26,834 nucleotides of DNA from Podochytrium sp. JEL0797 (lineage: Eukaryota; Chytridiomycota; Chytridiomycetes; Chytridiales; Chytriomycetaceae): NCBI GenBank assembly GCA_027596195.1, contig JADGJG010000264.1, forward strand, positions 1 through 26,834, given 5' to 3'. This document shows positions 9,625-20,708 of the stretch, in pieces. Each line of letters opens with the position of its first letter. Positions within the stretch are counted from its first letter, which is position 1. The notes under the pieces were generated by a model. The model was not told the origin of the DNA, did no database searches, and saw only the letters and a program-made list of their open reading frames with translations. Made by a program: the position numbers and the translations under genes.

Positions 9625-11243
9625 ATGCTGGCAAGTCGCTGCCTTGTTCGGCTCAAGCACACCAAGGCACAGACACCGAATGGGGCTTCGTTGGCAGGAG
9701 AAGCAACTCAACACACTCCCCTGGGGAAGCCAGTAAAGCCTAGGGGCGCACCCCACAGCAAAGAAGACCCCACCTTCGCCCAGCGGCAGAAGCTCAGCCG
9801 CGAGAAGCAGAAGGCCATGCGCGAGCAGTTCGCACGCTTCTCTGGCGAGGTGCGTCGCCGCCTGGAGCGCACGCCGGGTGTTGTTGTGCCCACAAAAAGG
9901 GGCAAGAAGCCGAGTCCACTGCCGTCCATCGCCAAACCCGCCGTTTCTGCCCCGAATAGCCCTCTTCTGACCTCTCTCCTGAACTCCTCATCACCATCAC
10001 CCCCTGACAAATCGCCCACTGTGTCCAACCCCATCACCAAAGTCTCCACTGCCGTCAAAATCCCCACCACCTCAGACGGAAAGCCCATCCTCCTCTCCCT
10101 GCCCCTTTCGACTCTCCACACCCTACTACCGCAACCCCTCACTGCCCAACGGTACCGCCTCACACAGCTCCACGACGCAATCTACAAACACGGTCACACC
10201 GATTTTGCCAACATCTCCGTGCTCTCGCAATCCCTCCGAAAAGAGCTCGCTGAAGGCTACGAGATTGGCCGCCCCGAATCCGTCGTCGACACCCTCAGCA
10301 GCGACGGCACCCGCAAGTTTCTGCTGGGATTTCCAGCCTCCGTGAGCGGGACGGGCCGCCCCATCGTCGCTGCCAAAGTCGAGAGCGTTTACATTCCCAA
10401 TCTAGACAAGGACGCATCCAACGCCACATTGTGCGTTTCATCCCAGGTCGGATGCTCGCTGGCCTGCACATTCTGCCACACTGGAACCCAAAAGATGCTG
10501 CGGAACCTCGAACCCTGGGAAATGCTATCCCAAGTCATGCACGCCGTCAAAACCGTAGGAGATTTCGGAAAACACAAGGACGAACCCAAAACGCTGACCA
10601 ACATTGTCTTGATGGGCCAAGGCGAGCCATTGCAAAACTTTCGCAATTTGGTTCCATTTGTCAAATCCTTGACGCAAGAGTTGGGATTCCATCCGAGCAA
10701 GATTACACTCAGCACGAGCGGGATCGCTCCCCTGATTCCCCAAGTCGCGACTGACTTGGAATGCAGTCTCGCCGTAAGCCTACACGCCACCAACGATGAC
10801 CTGCGATCCAAGATTATGCCCATCAACAACCAGTACCCACTCGACGTGCTCATGGCTTCGATTCGCGAATACCTTCGTTTACACGGTCAAAACAAGACGA
10901 TCGGCAAACGACACAAACGCGTCACGTTCGAGTACGTCATGTTGAAAGACGTTAACGATTCTCTCGCGGAAGCGGAAGCTTTGGTGCGGTTGCTCAAGAC
11001 GGGATTGAAAATCAACGACGCCAAGGAACTTGCGAGTCTCGTGCATGTGAATCTGATTCCGTTTCATGGTTGGCAGGGCAGTGGGTATGAGTGTTCGTCG
11101 GTGGATGTGATTGATGGGTTCCGCAAGAGAGTGTGGAACATGGGGTTGGATGTCATGTGAGGGTGAGTCGCGGGTTGGATGTGTTGGGTGCTTGTGAACA
11201 GCTGCGGTCCATGGATATGTTTAAGAAACGACGCGTCATTTAA
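9625..11243 (+). CDS. rlmN: RlmN-type radical-SAM rRNA adenine C2-methyltransferase, frameshifted near the C-terminus
   Basis: A single exon starts at ATG 9625 with a basic, mitochondrial-presequence-like N-terminus (MLASRCLVRLKHTK). An N-terminal helical domain follows, then the radical-SAM cluster motif GCSLACTFCHTG (C-x3-C-x2-C, residues about 276-283), GQGEPLQNF, the glycine/serine strand TLSTSGIAP and SLAVSLHATNDDLRSKIMP. Family members methylate C2 of A2503 in 23S rRNA and of A37 in some tRNAs; an organellar target is inferred. The frame ends at TGA 11158-11160. Shifted by one base from 11157, it continues VRVSRGLDVLGACEQLRSM to TAA 11241-11243. That is the expected RG-x-D-x-x-x-AC-x-QL segment carrying the second catalytic cysteine. 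Without the shift the protein is 511 aa and lacks that cysteine. A one-base indel at about 11155-11157, real or technical, is the simplest explanation. Confidence 0.85.
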
Positions 11244-11348
11244 TGCTGAATAATAATGTGACGATTTGTTATGACCCGTGCGATTTGTTGTGGCTCTTTC
11301 CAACATTCAAGTTCAACTCTCCGAAGAAAGAAGCGGCAAGAACAAGCC

Positions 11349-12808
11349 ATGTCCCAATCATCCATCAAGCGACGTCCCTCCATTCTCCACACTGAAACCG
11401 CCACCCCCTCCCTCCACTCCACCACAACCACCAAATCCCACGCCTCCACCCCAACCTCTCCACCCCCCACCCCCATCCTCCAACGCAAACCCACCTCCGC
11501 CTCAGACCTCCTCGGCCGCCTCTCAGACGTCGAAGACGTAACCTACCGCGAATCGACGGAGATCCACGAGAACTCGGGCAACGAGTTTTCCGAGTCGTGG
11601 TTTGGGTTTTTGGCCGTGAAGGGTTCGGTCCTTGGGACCATTTTTGTTCCTGCGCTCGTGTTCACGCTGTGGGGTGTCATTTGGACGTGTGTGTTTATGT
11701 TGACAGGGTTTCATACCTTGTTTCCAAACTCGCAGGCTCTTATTTCGATCACATCGTTTGGTAAGCAACCCGCGGTTTTAAAATTTGTCATCGACAACCA
11801 TACTCCTTTTATGAACCCCCTATCAAAAAAAAGTGGTCGCCCTCATCCTCGGTTATCGAACCAACTCCGCCTACGATCGATACTGGGAAGCCAGAAAAGT
11901 GTGGTCCACGCTCGTTTCTCATTCCCGAAACCTGTCGCGCTCAATCTGGTGCTCGACCGCCACGAACGGGAACACGCAGTTTGAAATTGAAAAACGGGGA
12001 GCTATTAATTTGATTCTCGCGTTTGCGGTTTCTACTAAACATTATTTGCGGGATGAAGTGGGTCATAATGTGAGTGCACGCTGTCGTTGCTTTTTTTCAT
12101 TTCGAAAAGGTTCTAATTCTCCCCCGCAGTACACAGACCTCGCCCACCTCCTCGTCCACATCCCCAAATTCCGTCCCGGAAACCCCCTCCCCCCACCCAC
12201 AAACCTCCCCCTCGAAATCAGCCTCCTTCTCACCGAATACGTGCGAAACGCCGAACTCGACAAAATCATTGAAAATACCCCAAAAACAGTCATGAACAAT
12301 TGCATCATGGGGATGCTTGAATGTGTCACGCATTTCGAACGCATTCGAAACACGCCGATTCCTCTTGCTTATGCGATTCATTTGAAGCATATTTTGGTCT
12401 TGTTTTTGTTGGCGATTCCGTTTCAGGTTCCACAGATTTTAGGGTAATGTATTTGTTTCCGTGTATTTATGATATTCACGCGCTGTGCGATTAAAAACGC
12501 AGATGGCTCACGATCCCAGTCATGCTCATCTCTTCCTTCACCCTTCTCGGAATCGAGAGCATCTCGAACGAAATCGAACAGGTAAAAAAATGACCCCCCC
12601 CCCCTCCCATTTTCTTTTTCTCAACACTTTGGTTCTTTAGCCATTCGGATACGACATCAACGACTTGAAACTCAACGAATTTTGCAACGAGTTGAGACTC
12701 GAGTTGAATTTGTTGACGCAAAGCGCGTCGGAGGAGAGGGACGTGCATGGATGGGATTTGACGAAGTTGGGTGGTGTGGATGGCGTGGTGCACCAGAAGA
12801 ACGATTGA
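11349..12808 (+). CDS. Bestrophin/UPF0187 family anion channel
   Basis: Exons are 11349-11760, 11834-12069, 12130-12443, 12503-12581 and 12641-12808; introns of 59-73 nt are in phase, and the product is 402 aa. An in-frame ATG at 11271 is a possible longer start. After a Pro/Ser/Thr-rich N-terminus comes a first hydrophobic helix pair (VLGTIFVPALVFTLWGVIWT), then VVALILGYRTNSAYDRYWEAR, a hallmark of the fungal and bacterial branch of the family. A later helix is HLKHILVLFLLAIPFQVPQI, and the end has IESISNEIEQPFGYDINDLK, matching the conserved IENPFG-x-D-x-NDL block. Bestrophins form pentameric chloride/anion channels; the cellular membrane is not evident here. Exon 2 begins after an unusual A-rich acceptor (aaaaaaaag). 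The gene begins only about 30-105 bp after the RlmN-like stop. Confidence 0.88.
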
Positions 12809-12967
12809 CTTCTTTTAAAAAATATACCCTTTTTTTTGTGTTTTTTTTCATTTTTTTTGTTTCTTCTTTCTTCCCGCGGGATCGATCGGAATGAAATTTC
12901 CAATCCGTCGGGGGAACGGCTCATGTTCGAATTTTTCCGGGAATCCAATTTGTCGGTTTTCCCAAAA

Positions 12968-14659
12968 ATGAGCCCCCCAACCGCGATGGATACAGTCCCA
13001 GCCCCATCCTCATATGCATCTCTCAAGCCAACCACAGGATCACCCACGAAACCCACCAAACTGTTCACATTCGCCGAAATCCGCGCGAAATGCGAGACGG
13101 GGAGTGTCCTCATCGTCTTCTTCAACAAGGTGTACGACCTCACAAAGTGGGTAAAGTATCATCCGGGTGGTGATCTCGCCGTGATGCACATGAATGGTGA
13201 GGAACTGGGGTTACAGACACAATCTCCCCTCCTTGCGGATCCCCACTGACATTCCCTCCCTCCAAATCACCCCCCACCACCACAGGCCGAGACGCCACAG
13301 ACGCCATCATCGCATACCACCCCGACTGGGTAATCGAAAAGAAGATCCCACACTTCTGCGTGGGCGAGCTGTCCCCCTCGGAAAAGACGGTCTCTCCGTC
13401 CATCTCGCTGGCCTACCGCAAGCTCGACGACCGGATCCGCAAAGCGGGTCTCTACACGACCAATTACAGCTTCTATATTCGCGAGTTGGTCAAGTTTGGG
13501 TGCTTGTGGGTTGCTGCGATTTATTTGGTTCTACAGTATCCCAACTTTTATGGAGTGTTGGCGTCGGCTTTGTTGTGTGCCACGTTGTGGTGGCAAGCAG
13601 CGTTTGTTGCGCATGATGGTAAGCAGCGTGCCTCTTTCGATTGATTGGGGGGCACACACGCACCCCCCGGCGGAAAAATTATGGTCCCATTTCCTGACAC
13701 TTTTGAACCCCACCTACCCAGCCGGCCACTCTGGCATCACCCACGACGGATGGACCGACGCCGTAATGGGAATCTGTCTCGGAAACTTTCTCGGTGGCGT
13801 CTCTCTCGGCTGGTGGAAAAAGAACCACAACGTCCACCACATCATCACAAACCATCCCGAACACGACCCTGACATCCAACACATGCCCTTCATGGCCGTG
13901 ACCGCCCGTCTCATGAACAACCTCTACTCCACATACTACAAACGCGTGATGGAATTCGACGCCCTCGCAAAGGTGATGATCCCGATCCAACACTACACTT
14001 TCTACGTGTTGCTCGCGTTCGGTCGGTTCAATTTGTATGTCAACTCAATCGCGTACATGACTGCCTCCGAACGTGTGCCACACCGCGCGTTGGAGATTAC
14101 GGGTGTCGTGTTTTTCTGGAGCTGGTATTTGACTTTGATGAGTACACTCAAGGCGTCGCCCGGGTTGATTGTGATGCACGTGCTTGTTTCGCACATGTTT
14201 ACGGTGTTGTTGCACATTCAAATCACGTTGAGTCATTTCGGGATGCCGACGGATGTGGTGGAGAATGAGTCGTTTGCGGAGATGGCGTTGAGAACGAGTA
14301 TGGATGTGGATTGTCCGAGATGGTTGGATTGGTTCCATGGTGGTCTTCAGGTTTGTGTTTTTTTTTGGTGTCGCGATACCCTTCCGTGCCAGCGGAAAAA
14401 TCTAAACCCCCTTCCCCCCCAGTTCCAAGTCATCCACCACTTGTACCCCCGTGTGCCACGTCACAACTTGCGCAAGATTCGTCCGTGGATTGAGGAGTTT
14501 GCCAAAGAGTTTGGCCTCACGTACCACAATTACACGTTCACGAAGGGCAACGGGATTGTTCTGAAATGTCTCAAGTCTGTTGCGGATGAAGTGAGGGAGT
14601 CGTTGAGGGTGGCTTGTTTGCAGGCTGCTGCGGCGGATGAGAGCAAAAAGAGTCTTTAA
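12968..14659 (+). CDS. Cytochrome b5-fused fatty-acyl/sphingolipid desaturase (delta-8/delta-6 type)
   Basis: Exons are 12968-13196, 13286-13618, 13722-14350 and 14423-14659 with matching phases; the product is 475 aa. ATG 12923 would add 15 residues. The N-terminal cytochrome b5 domain shows KVYDLTKWVKYHPGG, with the heme-ligand His in HPGG, and a second ligand candidate in IIAYHP. The desaturase domain carries the three histidine boxes: HDAGHSG (split by intron 2), HNVHH, and QVIHH within FQVIHHLYPRVPRHNLRKI. The Gln at the head of the third box and the fused b5 domain define front-end desaturases. The PRHNLR tail resembles fungal sphingolipid long-chain-base delta-8 desaturases. Four hydrophobic spans place it in the ER membrane. 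Regioselectivity cannot be decided from sequence alone. Confidence 0.92.
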
Positions 14660-14846
14660 AGGGGGGTGTTTTATTTTTTTCTTTAGTCTCTTGCTGCGTT
14701 GGTTGGGTAAAAAAAGCGTCTTTAGAAATATGTGTGTTGAATGAGTGAAGAGGAAGGAAGCGCCAAGCACGCCTCGTTTGGACCCACGAAATCAGAAAAA
14801 ATTCTGTTCCCGTCCAAGCAAGGCAAATCACGCAAACAAGCAACAC

Positions 14847-16471
14847 ATGGGACTCGTGGTCAGCGTTGTTGGTTGGACCTTCGCTGTGCTCTGTTTGGTG
14901 TATGTGCTGGTGCCGTTTGTGCTGCAGCAGTGTGTGGGACTGATTGGACACGACAAGGAGCGGCGCGAGCCCGTGTTTGAACGGCTGGAGGTGGTGTCGT
15001 TTGACGACAGCGGGTGAGGATTTGTTGTATACGTAGTGAGTAGTAACACTTGCTGGTATAGACTCACTGTGGGCGTGCGCATGCGGCTGCCGCTGCCGTT
15101 TGCCGTGCCGCTGCCAAAGTGGTTCTACGGCGGGGTTGCACCTGGGGCGAGAGTGGAGGTGTCGAGGCGGAGAGGGAGTGGAGTGAGAGTGTCGAGGAGT
15201 GGATCGAGTAGTGCTTCGAATGGTTCGAGTGGTGCCTTGAGTAGTGGTTCGAGTGGTTCCTCGAATGGGTCGAATGGGTCGAATACTTCCTCATCGAAGC
15301 ACACGCGAATCCTGCAGCCTCTCTTAGAAGCGACACTTTCCAAAGGCGTTGAAATTCGCGGCACTTCCACGTTTCTTCTTGTCTCCCAGGACACGTTGAC
15401 ACTTCGCCTCAGAGACTTTGACACCCTGCGTCGGTTGACAAGAAAAGTATCGCAACAACTGAGCCACAACGATCCCCACCTCGACGCCATTGATATCCAC
15501 ATCAAAGCAACCGTTGATATCCAACTGTGTGGAATTCTCATCTGGCACAACGTGCGTCTCGAACGCGACCTCGATGTGGCTCCACTGCTCGAACAGGCAA
15601 AGAAAGACCCGCGCTTCAAACAGTCCCAAAAGGCACCACCACCCCTGATGGTTCCGGACCTGCACTCTCTCGACAAGGAGAACGACTACTTGCACAACAA
15701 GCCAGGCCCGCTCCACCTGTACAACGTTGCAAAGAACTCCTCCTCAAGACCCCCCATCCCGCCAATGGGCCCACCTCCCCCCCCCACTGCCATCGACTCG
15801 CTCCTACCCGGGCTCAAACTCAACACCCTCCCTCAACAACGCACCCCGCAAAACTCGGTCCGCTCGGGAATCCGTGCCTCCTTCACCTCCCCACCCACTC
15901 TCCACCTCCAAATCCACAAACTCGAATTCAACGTCAAATTGAACGGCGAACACGTTGCAAAGGGCCTCGTTTCCGAATTCAAACTCGGCCACGGCTCTAC
16001 TACCACCGATATCTTTGTCGAAATCACCCCGAGTGTTGTGGGAGGTGGAACGCGTGGACTCGTGCGTGGCGCGATTGGTGGAGCAAAAGGGCTGTTGAAG
16101 GGCGTTATTCAAGGCGCTTTGAGTGGTTTGAAAGGAGGTGATTTTGGGGACGGGAGTACCGTGTTTGAGGTGTGCGATGTGAATCTGTTTGTGAAGGATC
16201 CGCTGCATGTGTCTGGGGGTCGTGTCAAGAATGTCGCGTGGATCAGGGATTGGGTCAAGGTGATTGATTTGAATGTTGATGTGAACCGTAAGTCTCCTGT
16301 TTTTTATTCTGTGTTTTCTCGACGCATGTTACTCATCTCTCTTTTCTTTTCATCGCCTTCTTTTTTCTACACTCAACAGCAATCAAGGCTATTGGAAATA
16401 ACGTTGATGCAGGGGTTGTCGTAGAAATGGCGGCATCGTTCATGCTGACGGGCAGTTGCAGCGTGATGTGA
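14847..16471 (+). CDS. Unrecognised membrane-anchored protein with extended beta-rich domain
   Basis: Exons are 14847-15013, 15062-16287 and 16380-16471; the product is 494 aa. ATG 14847 is chosen because it opens directly into an N-terminal transmembrane segment (GLVVSVVGWTFAVLCLVYVL); 14745 is in frame but adds only a basic extension. A Ser/Gly/Asn-rich linker (about 15175-15296) follows. Then comes a region of alternating hydrophobic residues (AIDIHIKATVDIQLCGILIW, LHLQIHKLEFNVKLNGEHVA), a proline-rich insert, and a Gly-rich amphipathic stretch (GGTRGLVRGAIGGAKGLLKG). The paired beta-like repeats after a signal anchor resemble LEA-type/WHy or lipid-handling extracytoplasmic domains, but I cannot name a family. 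Topology with the bulk outside the cytosol is inference. A relic of the last exon follows the gene. Confidence 0.7.
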
Positions 16472-16529
16472 AATGATGGACCCTGTTCTTCCTGTCTTTG
16501 CATATCCTCAAAAGTAAAAGAATTCAAAT

Positions 16530-16643
16530 AATCGACGCACCAAAATTGCGCAGCAAGCTGTCGATTGCAACAACTTTACTGCGGGTATGATATTCAAGTT
16601 TGTGGCCTCGTTCAAACTGACGGGTGGGTGCAGCACCAAATAA
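16530..16643 (+). pseudogene. Duplicated, diverged copy of the preceding gene's last exon
   Basis: The frame ending at TAA 16641-16643 reads VDCNNFTAGMIFKFVASFKL then TGGCSTK. The true terminal exon (16380-16471) reads NNVDAGVVVEMAASF then MLTGSCSVM, stop. From the shared AG the two run 18 residues to the stop without a gap. The upstream AG dinucleotides near 16514, 16520 and 16553 would all join in phase 0, whereas exon 2 ends in phase 1. It is therefore probably a dead duplicate rather than a usable alternative last exon. Confidence 0.6.
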
Positions 16644-16781
16644 CTGGAAAACGCGACAAGGGGTGCTCTGCTTGGACGGGACAAATCCAAATTTCCGCCG
16701 AATTGAACCCCTGACAGGACTGGGAAGAAAATCAAGTGGGAAAAAAAAATCACCTCGCAAACCTCTCGCGCAGCAGCAGAA

Positions 16782-18033
16782 ATGTCCACACCCCTGTCTG
16801 CAGCCATCCTGCTGTCCGCATTGTCTGTCCTCGTGAGAGCAGGTCAATTCCATCAAACCCGATTCCCATCCTGTCTAAACGTGCCACTTCATTCGCGAAT
16901 TCCTCACAACAGAGCAAGTCTTTATCCCCGTCAACATTGCGAGCGGAGCCTTGGTCTCAGCCTCCTCTACCAGCAACTCTGGAGCCTGTGTCGGCGGCCG
17001 TTGCTCTGCCAGGTTCGTTACAAACCCCCCCTGGTGGCGTGGTGGCGGGACGAAAACAAAAAAACCCCCTTTACCCACCCCCTCCCCCCACCCCCTCCCA
17101 CATTGCATTAACTCTTGTATTTATCCAGCAACGTGATTGGACTCGCGGCCAACAACGCCACAGGCCAATGGGTCTCACAGCCCGGATCCTGTGACCCAAA
17201 CCGCTCGGAATCCCTCACAGTCGATTGGTCGCAAAACTTTGGCGTGCAGTACGTTACGGAAGTGCGATTCAAGTTTGGAGACTACCAGGGTATACCCTCT
17301 CCGTCCCCCCACTTATTTTCAAAAAATCACCAAAACAAACCGCGCCACCCCACCCCCCCTTGTCAACCAAAAAAAAAATGCACCAGCCGGCGGAACCAAC
17401 CTCGTCGTCTACGACACACAACCCATGAACATCAACAACCCCACCGCCGTAACCTACATCAACGCTCAAGCCTGGAACGTTTACGTGTTTGAAGTCCCCG
17501 TCACAGCCACTTCCCTCTCCTACACCTTCTCCCAACTCACCTCCCCGGATTCCACCAACACGTCATGTCAAGCTTCTGTTTCGGATATCCAAGTCTGGAC
17601 GGGCCCAACCCCGGACACACTTTCGGGGTCCAGCGGGATGGTGGATGGATCCGCTCGCGCGGGGGTATCCCCCGCCACGATCGCCGGAATCGTAATCGGC
17701 ACGTTCCTCGTTCTCGCACTCGCCGCAGTGCTCTGGTACCTCGTCTGCATGCGCCGCAAGAACCTCATGACTCGGAGTCACAGACATCGACAAGGGTTTG
17801 AGCTGCGTGGACAGAGGATTGGGGAGGAAGGTGGTGTGGAGGAAGGTGTTGGGGGGTTTGAGGTGTTGAGTCAACGGTTGGGGATGGGCAAGAGTGTGAG
17901 GATGAAGAATTTTTTGGAGGGTTTGCAACGGGAGGAGGGGCGTGTGGGGGATGATGCTGGTGTGGCGGGGAAGGGGAAGGAGGTGGTGGGTGAGGGTGTG
18001 GTTGGGGGTGGCGGGCGTTCATCGGCGGTTTGA
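16782..18033 (+). CDS. Type I single-pass membrane protein, secreted ectodomain of unknown family
   Basis: Exons are 16782-16842, 16913-17012, 17129-17289 and 17387-18033 with phases 1, 2, 1; the product is 322 aa. It has a clear signal peptide (MSTPLSAAILLSALSVLVRA). The ectodomain of about 190 residues contains spaced cysteines and aromatic strands (SLTVDWSQNFGVQYVTEVRF, WNVYVFEVP, VSDIQVWTG), suggestive of a beta-sandwich such as a galactose-binding/discoidin-like fold; that fold is inference. One transmembrane helix (TIAGIVIGTFLVLALAAVLW) is followed by a basic stop-transfer CMRRK and a Gly/Glu/Arg-rich cytoplasmic tail of about 95 residues. The arrangement fits a surface sensor or wall-anchoring protein. 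No specific family was recognised. Confidence 0.75.
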
Positions 18034-18772
18034 AGAATTTTTATCTATCCATGTGAGGGGGAGGGAGGTGTATGGCGTTGCGTTGCGGTTTCTCATTGGT
18101 GCTATATTTATTTGTTGATGCTGTTAAAGAAAATGAAGCTGTTAAAAAAACGTTTGCGTCAAATTTCCAGGCTGGGGTTTCTTTCAAATGTGCACGGCAT
18201 TTTGACATGAGGCGTTCATCTGGAACGATGGGGCTTTGCAAGAGCTGCGCGGTGAGAAGCGTTGGCAGCAAAAAGAGCTACTGGTGCATCCAAAAAATCT
18301 CAAAAGTAGTAGCGGAATGAAAAAAATCCCGGCGCGTGAGATTTGCACCGTTGTCACCATTCCACCGTCTCGTCTCCGTGCAAAGCCTTGAGCAATAGTA
18401 CTTAGGCGCTTTTGAAGCCGCGGTAGGTGTGTGCTTGTGAACCAGTGGGAGGGTGCGGACGGTCGCAACAAAAATCTCTTATAAGGGGGGGGTGATTAAT
18501 GACACGTCCTGAGACAGCTTCAGCGCTTTTCATAAAGCTCTCCATGGTGAGCATGATGAACATAAGATTATCGTTTATGTCGAGTTTGATGGAGGGCTTG
18601 ATTTGAGCGGGTGGCGAAGGCGAGTCGGTACGTTCGGAATGTGCACAGCCGCTCTGGGGTTATCAACCATACCCACTATTGACTGTCTGGCGTCCTGAGA
18701 TATTCTCTGTTCAAGGGAGGATCTCGCGCTTGCTGATTCGAGAAAAAAAATATATTCACGCTAAGTAGAATA
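18034..18772. other. Convergent intergenic region with no confident gene
   Basis: This gap lies between the 3' ends of the membrane protein (plus) and the carboxypeptidase (minus). A minus-strand open stretch around 18500-18640 includes PSIKLDINDNLMFIMLTMES, which looks protein-like. It has no clear exon borders or family and could be a relic. No tRNA cloverleaf was noticed. Confidence 0.4.
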
Positions 18773-20477
18773 TCACTTCATCCAATCCAAAACCATCTTC
18801 AAACTCTCCACGGGTCGATCATAAGGCACCATATGTCCCGCCTCATAAATCTTAATCCAAGTCAAGTTTCCAAAAGACTTGACAGTTCCAGCCTCAACAC
18901 CACCAACCAACCACGCGTCCTCAGGCGCATCCAAATACCCGTCTTGACCGCTCCATTCCATCGCATCCAACCACGCCTCATTTCCCATCCAATTGCACAC
19001 ATAATCTGCATCCCCAGCATAAACCAACACCTTAACCCCACCCTCCAAAACCTCCGCCACAGCCGTATCAAACCTCAAATCCTCATCCCCCGCCCGATTA
19101 AACGCCTCCCCAACCGCCTCACTACACCCCACATACTCCCTCTCAACACCCAATAAATCCTGCACCCACCCGCGATTCAAATACGCATCGATGTCCCCTT
19201 GAATCGCGTAACACTCCCCATCCTCGGAATCACACTCCTGTCTCACATCATATGGATTGCGTTTGACGGATTCAGGGAAGGCGAATACGCGTTCGCAGTA
19301 GGTTGCGGCGGGGACGCAGGAGAAACGGGAGGGGAAGCGTTCGCATTGGCGGGCGAGGAATTCGCAGACTTGGTAGGATTGTTTGAGGAATTTGTATTGT
19401 TCGGGTGTGATGAAGGGGCCGTCTGTAATACGGTGAATAATGTGGGTTAGGAGAAGCACGGAGGGAGGGGGCGGGGAGAGGGGGGGGGGGGGGGTTACAT
19501 TTCTCGTCAATCAGGAATTCCGCGAATTGTTCGTACTGGATGTAAGGACGGACCCACCCGTTTCCGATCCCCAGCGACGCGAGGTTGATGTGAATGCGGT
19601 TCGGATTTTTGGTCGGCGCCGCCTTGTTTTCTCTGAAAATCTTGCGACCAATTGCAGGGATATAGTGACCCCCGTAAGATTCCCCAAATAAGCTGGAAAT
19701 CGGATTTTGTGATGTGGCGTGATTAGAAATTCGAATAAAGAGAAAATAGAAAAAAACTCAACTGAACAGGACTCCTAGAATATTCCGGCAAGTTATAAAA
19801 CAGCAGCTGAAAGAAGATGTCGACTTCGGTTGCAGCCGTCTCCGTGTCTCCCACCACATGCCCTGGCTTTTCATACGAAAATCCAACACCAACAGGTTGA
19901 TCCAAGAACAACAGGTTCGCCTTCGTGTTCCACGCATGCGGGTTAAAGGAAGTCGAATTGCCTCCGGGATCGACACGACACGGTCCCAATTCCATAAACA
20001 AGCCGAGGTTGGACGAACAACCAGGACCCCCCTGGTTCAAGAATTCAACAAACCATTCTTGCCAACACGAAACACTCTTTCCTTACATTGATCCAAAGCA
20101 TAAAAGGGTCGTGGCGAGGGTCGTCTCGGCTCTCGAAGAAGGCAAAGAAGAAGAATCCCTGCGGTGACTCGAAATATCCCGTGAACTTTTTGACGTTGTC
20201 CTGGCACCAGTCGAGGCCCTGAGCTTCACTCTGCTGTCGGACACTGACATGTACTGCATAGTCGGAAATCTCAGGGTTCGTGAGGGTCTAAGTATGCGAG
20301 GGAAATATGAATGATGGCGCAGTTTTCCTGTTGACTCATCGGTGTCCTTTCAGCTGCACTTACTGTGAATCTGCTTTCAATCGAGCCCTGAAGAACGAGC
20401 GGTGCTTGCTTTGGGGAGGCATTGGCGTTGGCCAACAGGAGGACCTGCAGAACGAGAGCGCCGAATTTGTGCAGCAT
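18773..20477 (-). CDS. Serine carboxypeptidase, peptidase family S10 (carboxypeptidase Y-like)
   Basis: Five exons on the minus strand: 20477-20364, 20287-20087, 20031-19763, 19692-19499 and 19422-18773. All phases agree and the product is 475 aa. A signal peptide ([20 protein letters not shown]) precedes a short pro-region. Then come the S10 blocks: [33 protein letters not shown] (oxyanion loop), [13 protein letters not shown], the nucleophile [10 protein letters not shown] (Ser about residue 199), GIGNGWV, the Asp in [12 protein letters not shown] (about 399) and the His in [10 protein letters not shown] (about 457). The enzyme removes C-terminal residues from peptides in an acidic compartment; vacuolar or secreted location is inferred from the signal and family. 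The second intron (20086-20032) separates LWIN from GGPG. The intron at 19498-19423 begins with a long C run on the coding strand. Confidence 0.95.
19480..19494. repeat. G homopolymer in a carboxypeptidase intron
   Basis: A run of about 15 G on the plus strand (C on the coding strand) sits three bases inside the donor of the fourth intron of the minus-strand carboxypeptidase gene. Confidence 0.85.
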
Positions 20478-20708
20478 TTTTTTTGGTACCACAACAGTTT
20501 CCCTCTGTCAACACGAAGTGTTGGCGGCGTTTGAGCGAGACCAATATGTTAGAATAAAGTTTCATTCCGCTTGAGGCCAATAAAGGGCTTTAGTTATGGA
20601 CAGCCGTTGCAACACGTTTGTCAGAGGAGCTACTTGATCGCATGCCAACGCGTCCAACCAACCACCCCCCCCCCTAAAATGGTCGATTCTCTTCTCCGCC
20701 CCTTCCAG
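20478..20708. promoter_or_regulatory. Divergent upstream region of the carboxypeptidase and Trf4-like genes
   Basis: About 230 bp separates the carboxypeptidase start (minus) from the first supported Trf4-like exon (plus). It contains a C10 run (20665-20674) after an ATG at 20642. One base fewer in that run would open the frame into the Trf4-like exon, so the 5' end of that gene may lie here. No TATA box is obvious. Confidence 0.4.

Noticed and set aside
11140..11170. Programmed -1 ribosomal frameshift in the RlmN-like gene
   Set aside because: No X-XXY-YYZ slippery site or evident downstream structure; a simple indel is more likely.
11157..11214. Intron beginning gtgagg at the RlmN stop and ending at gaacag
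   Set aside because: Splicing would remove the conserved VRVSRGLDVLGAC block, which is clearly coding.
18072..18320. 82-codon open frame downstream of the type I membrane protein
   Set aside because: Short, no family features, overlapped by an equally long antisense frame.
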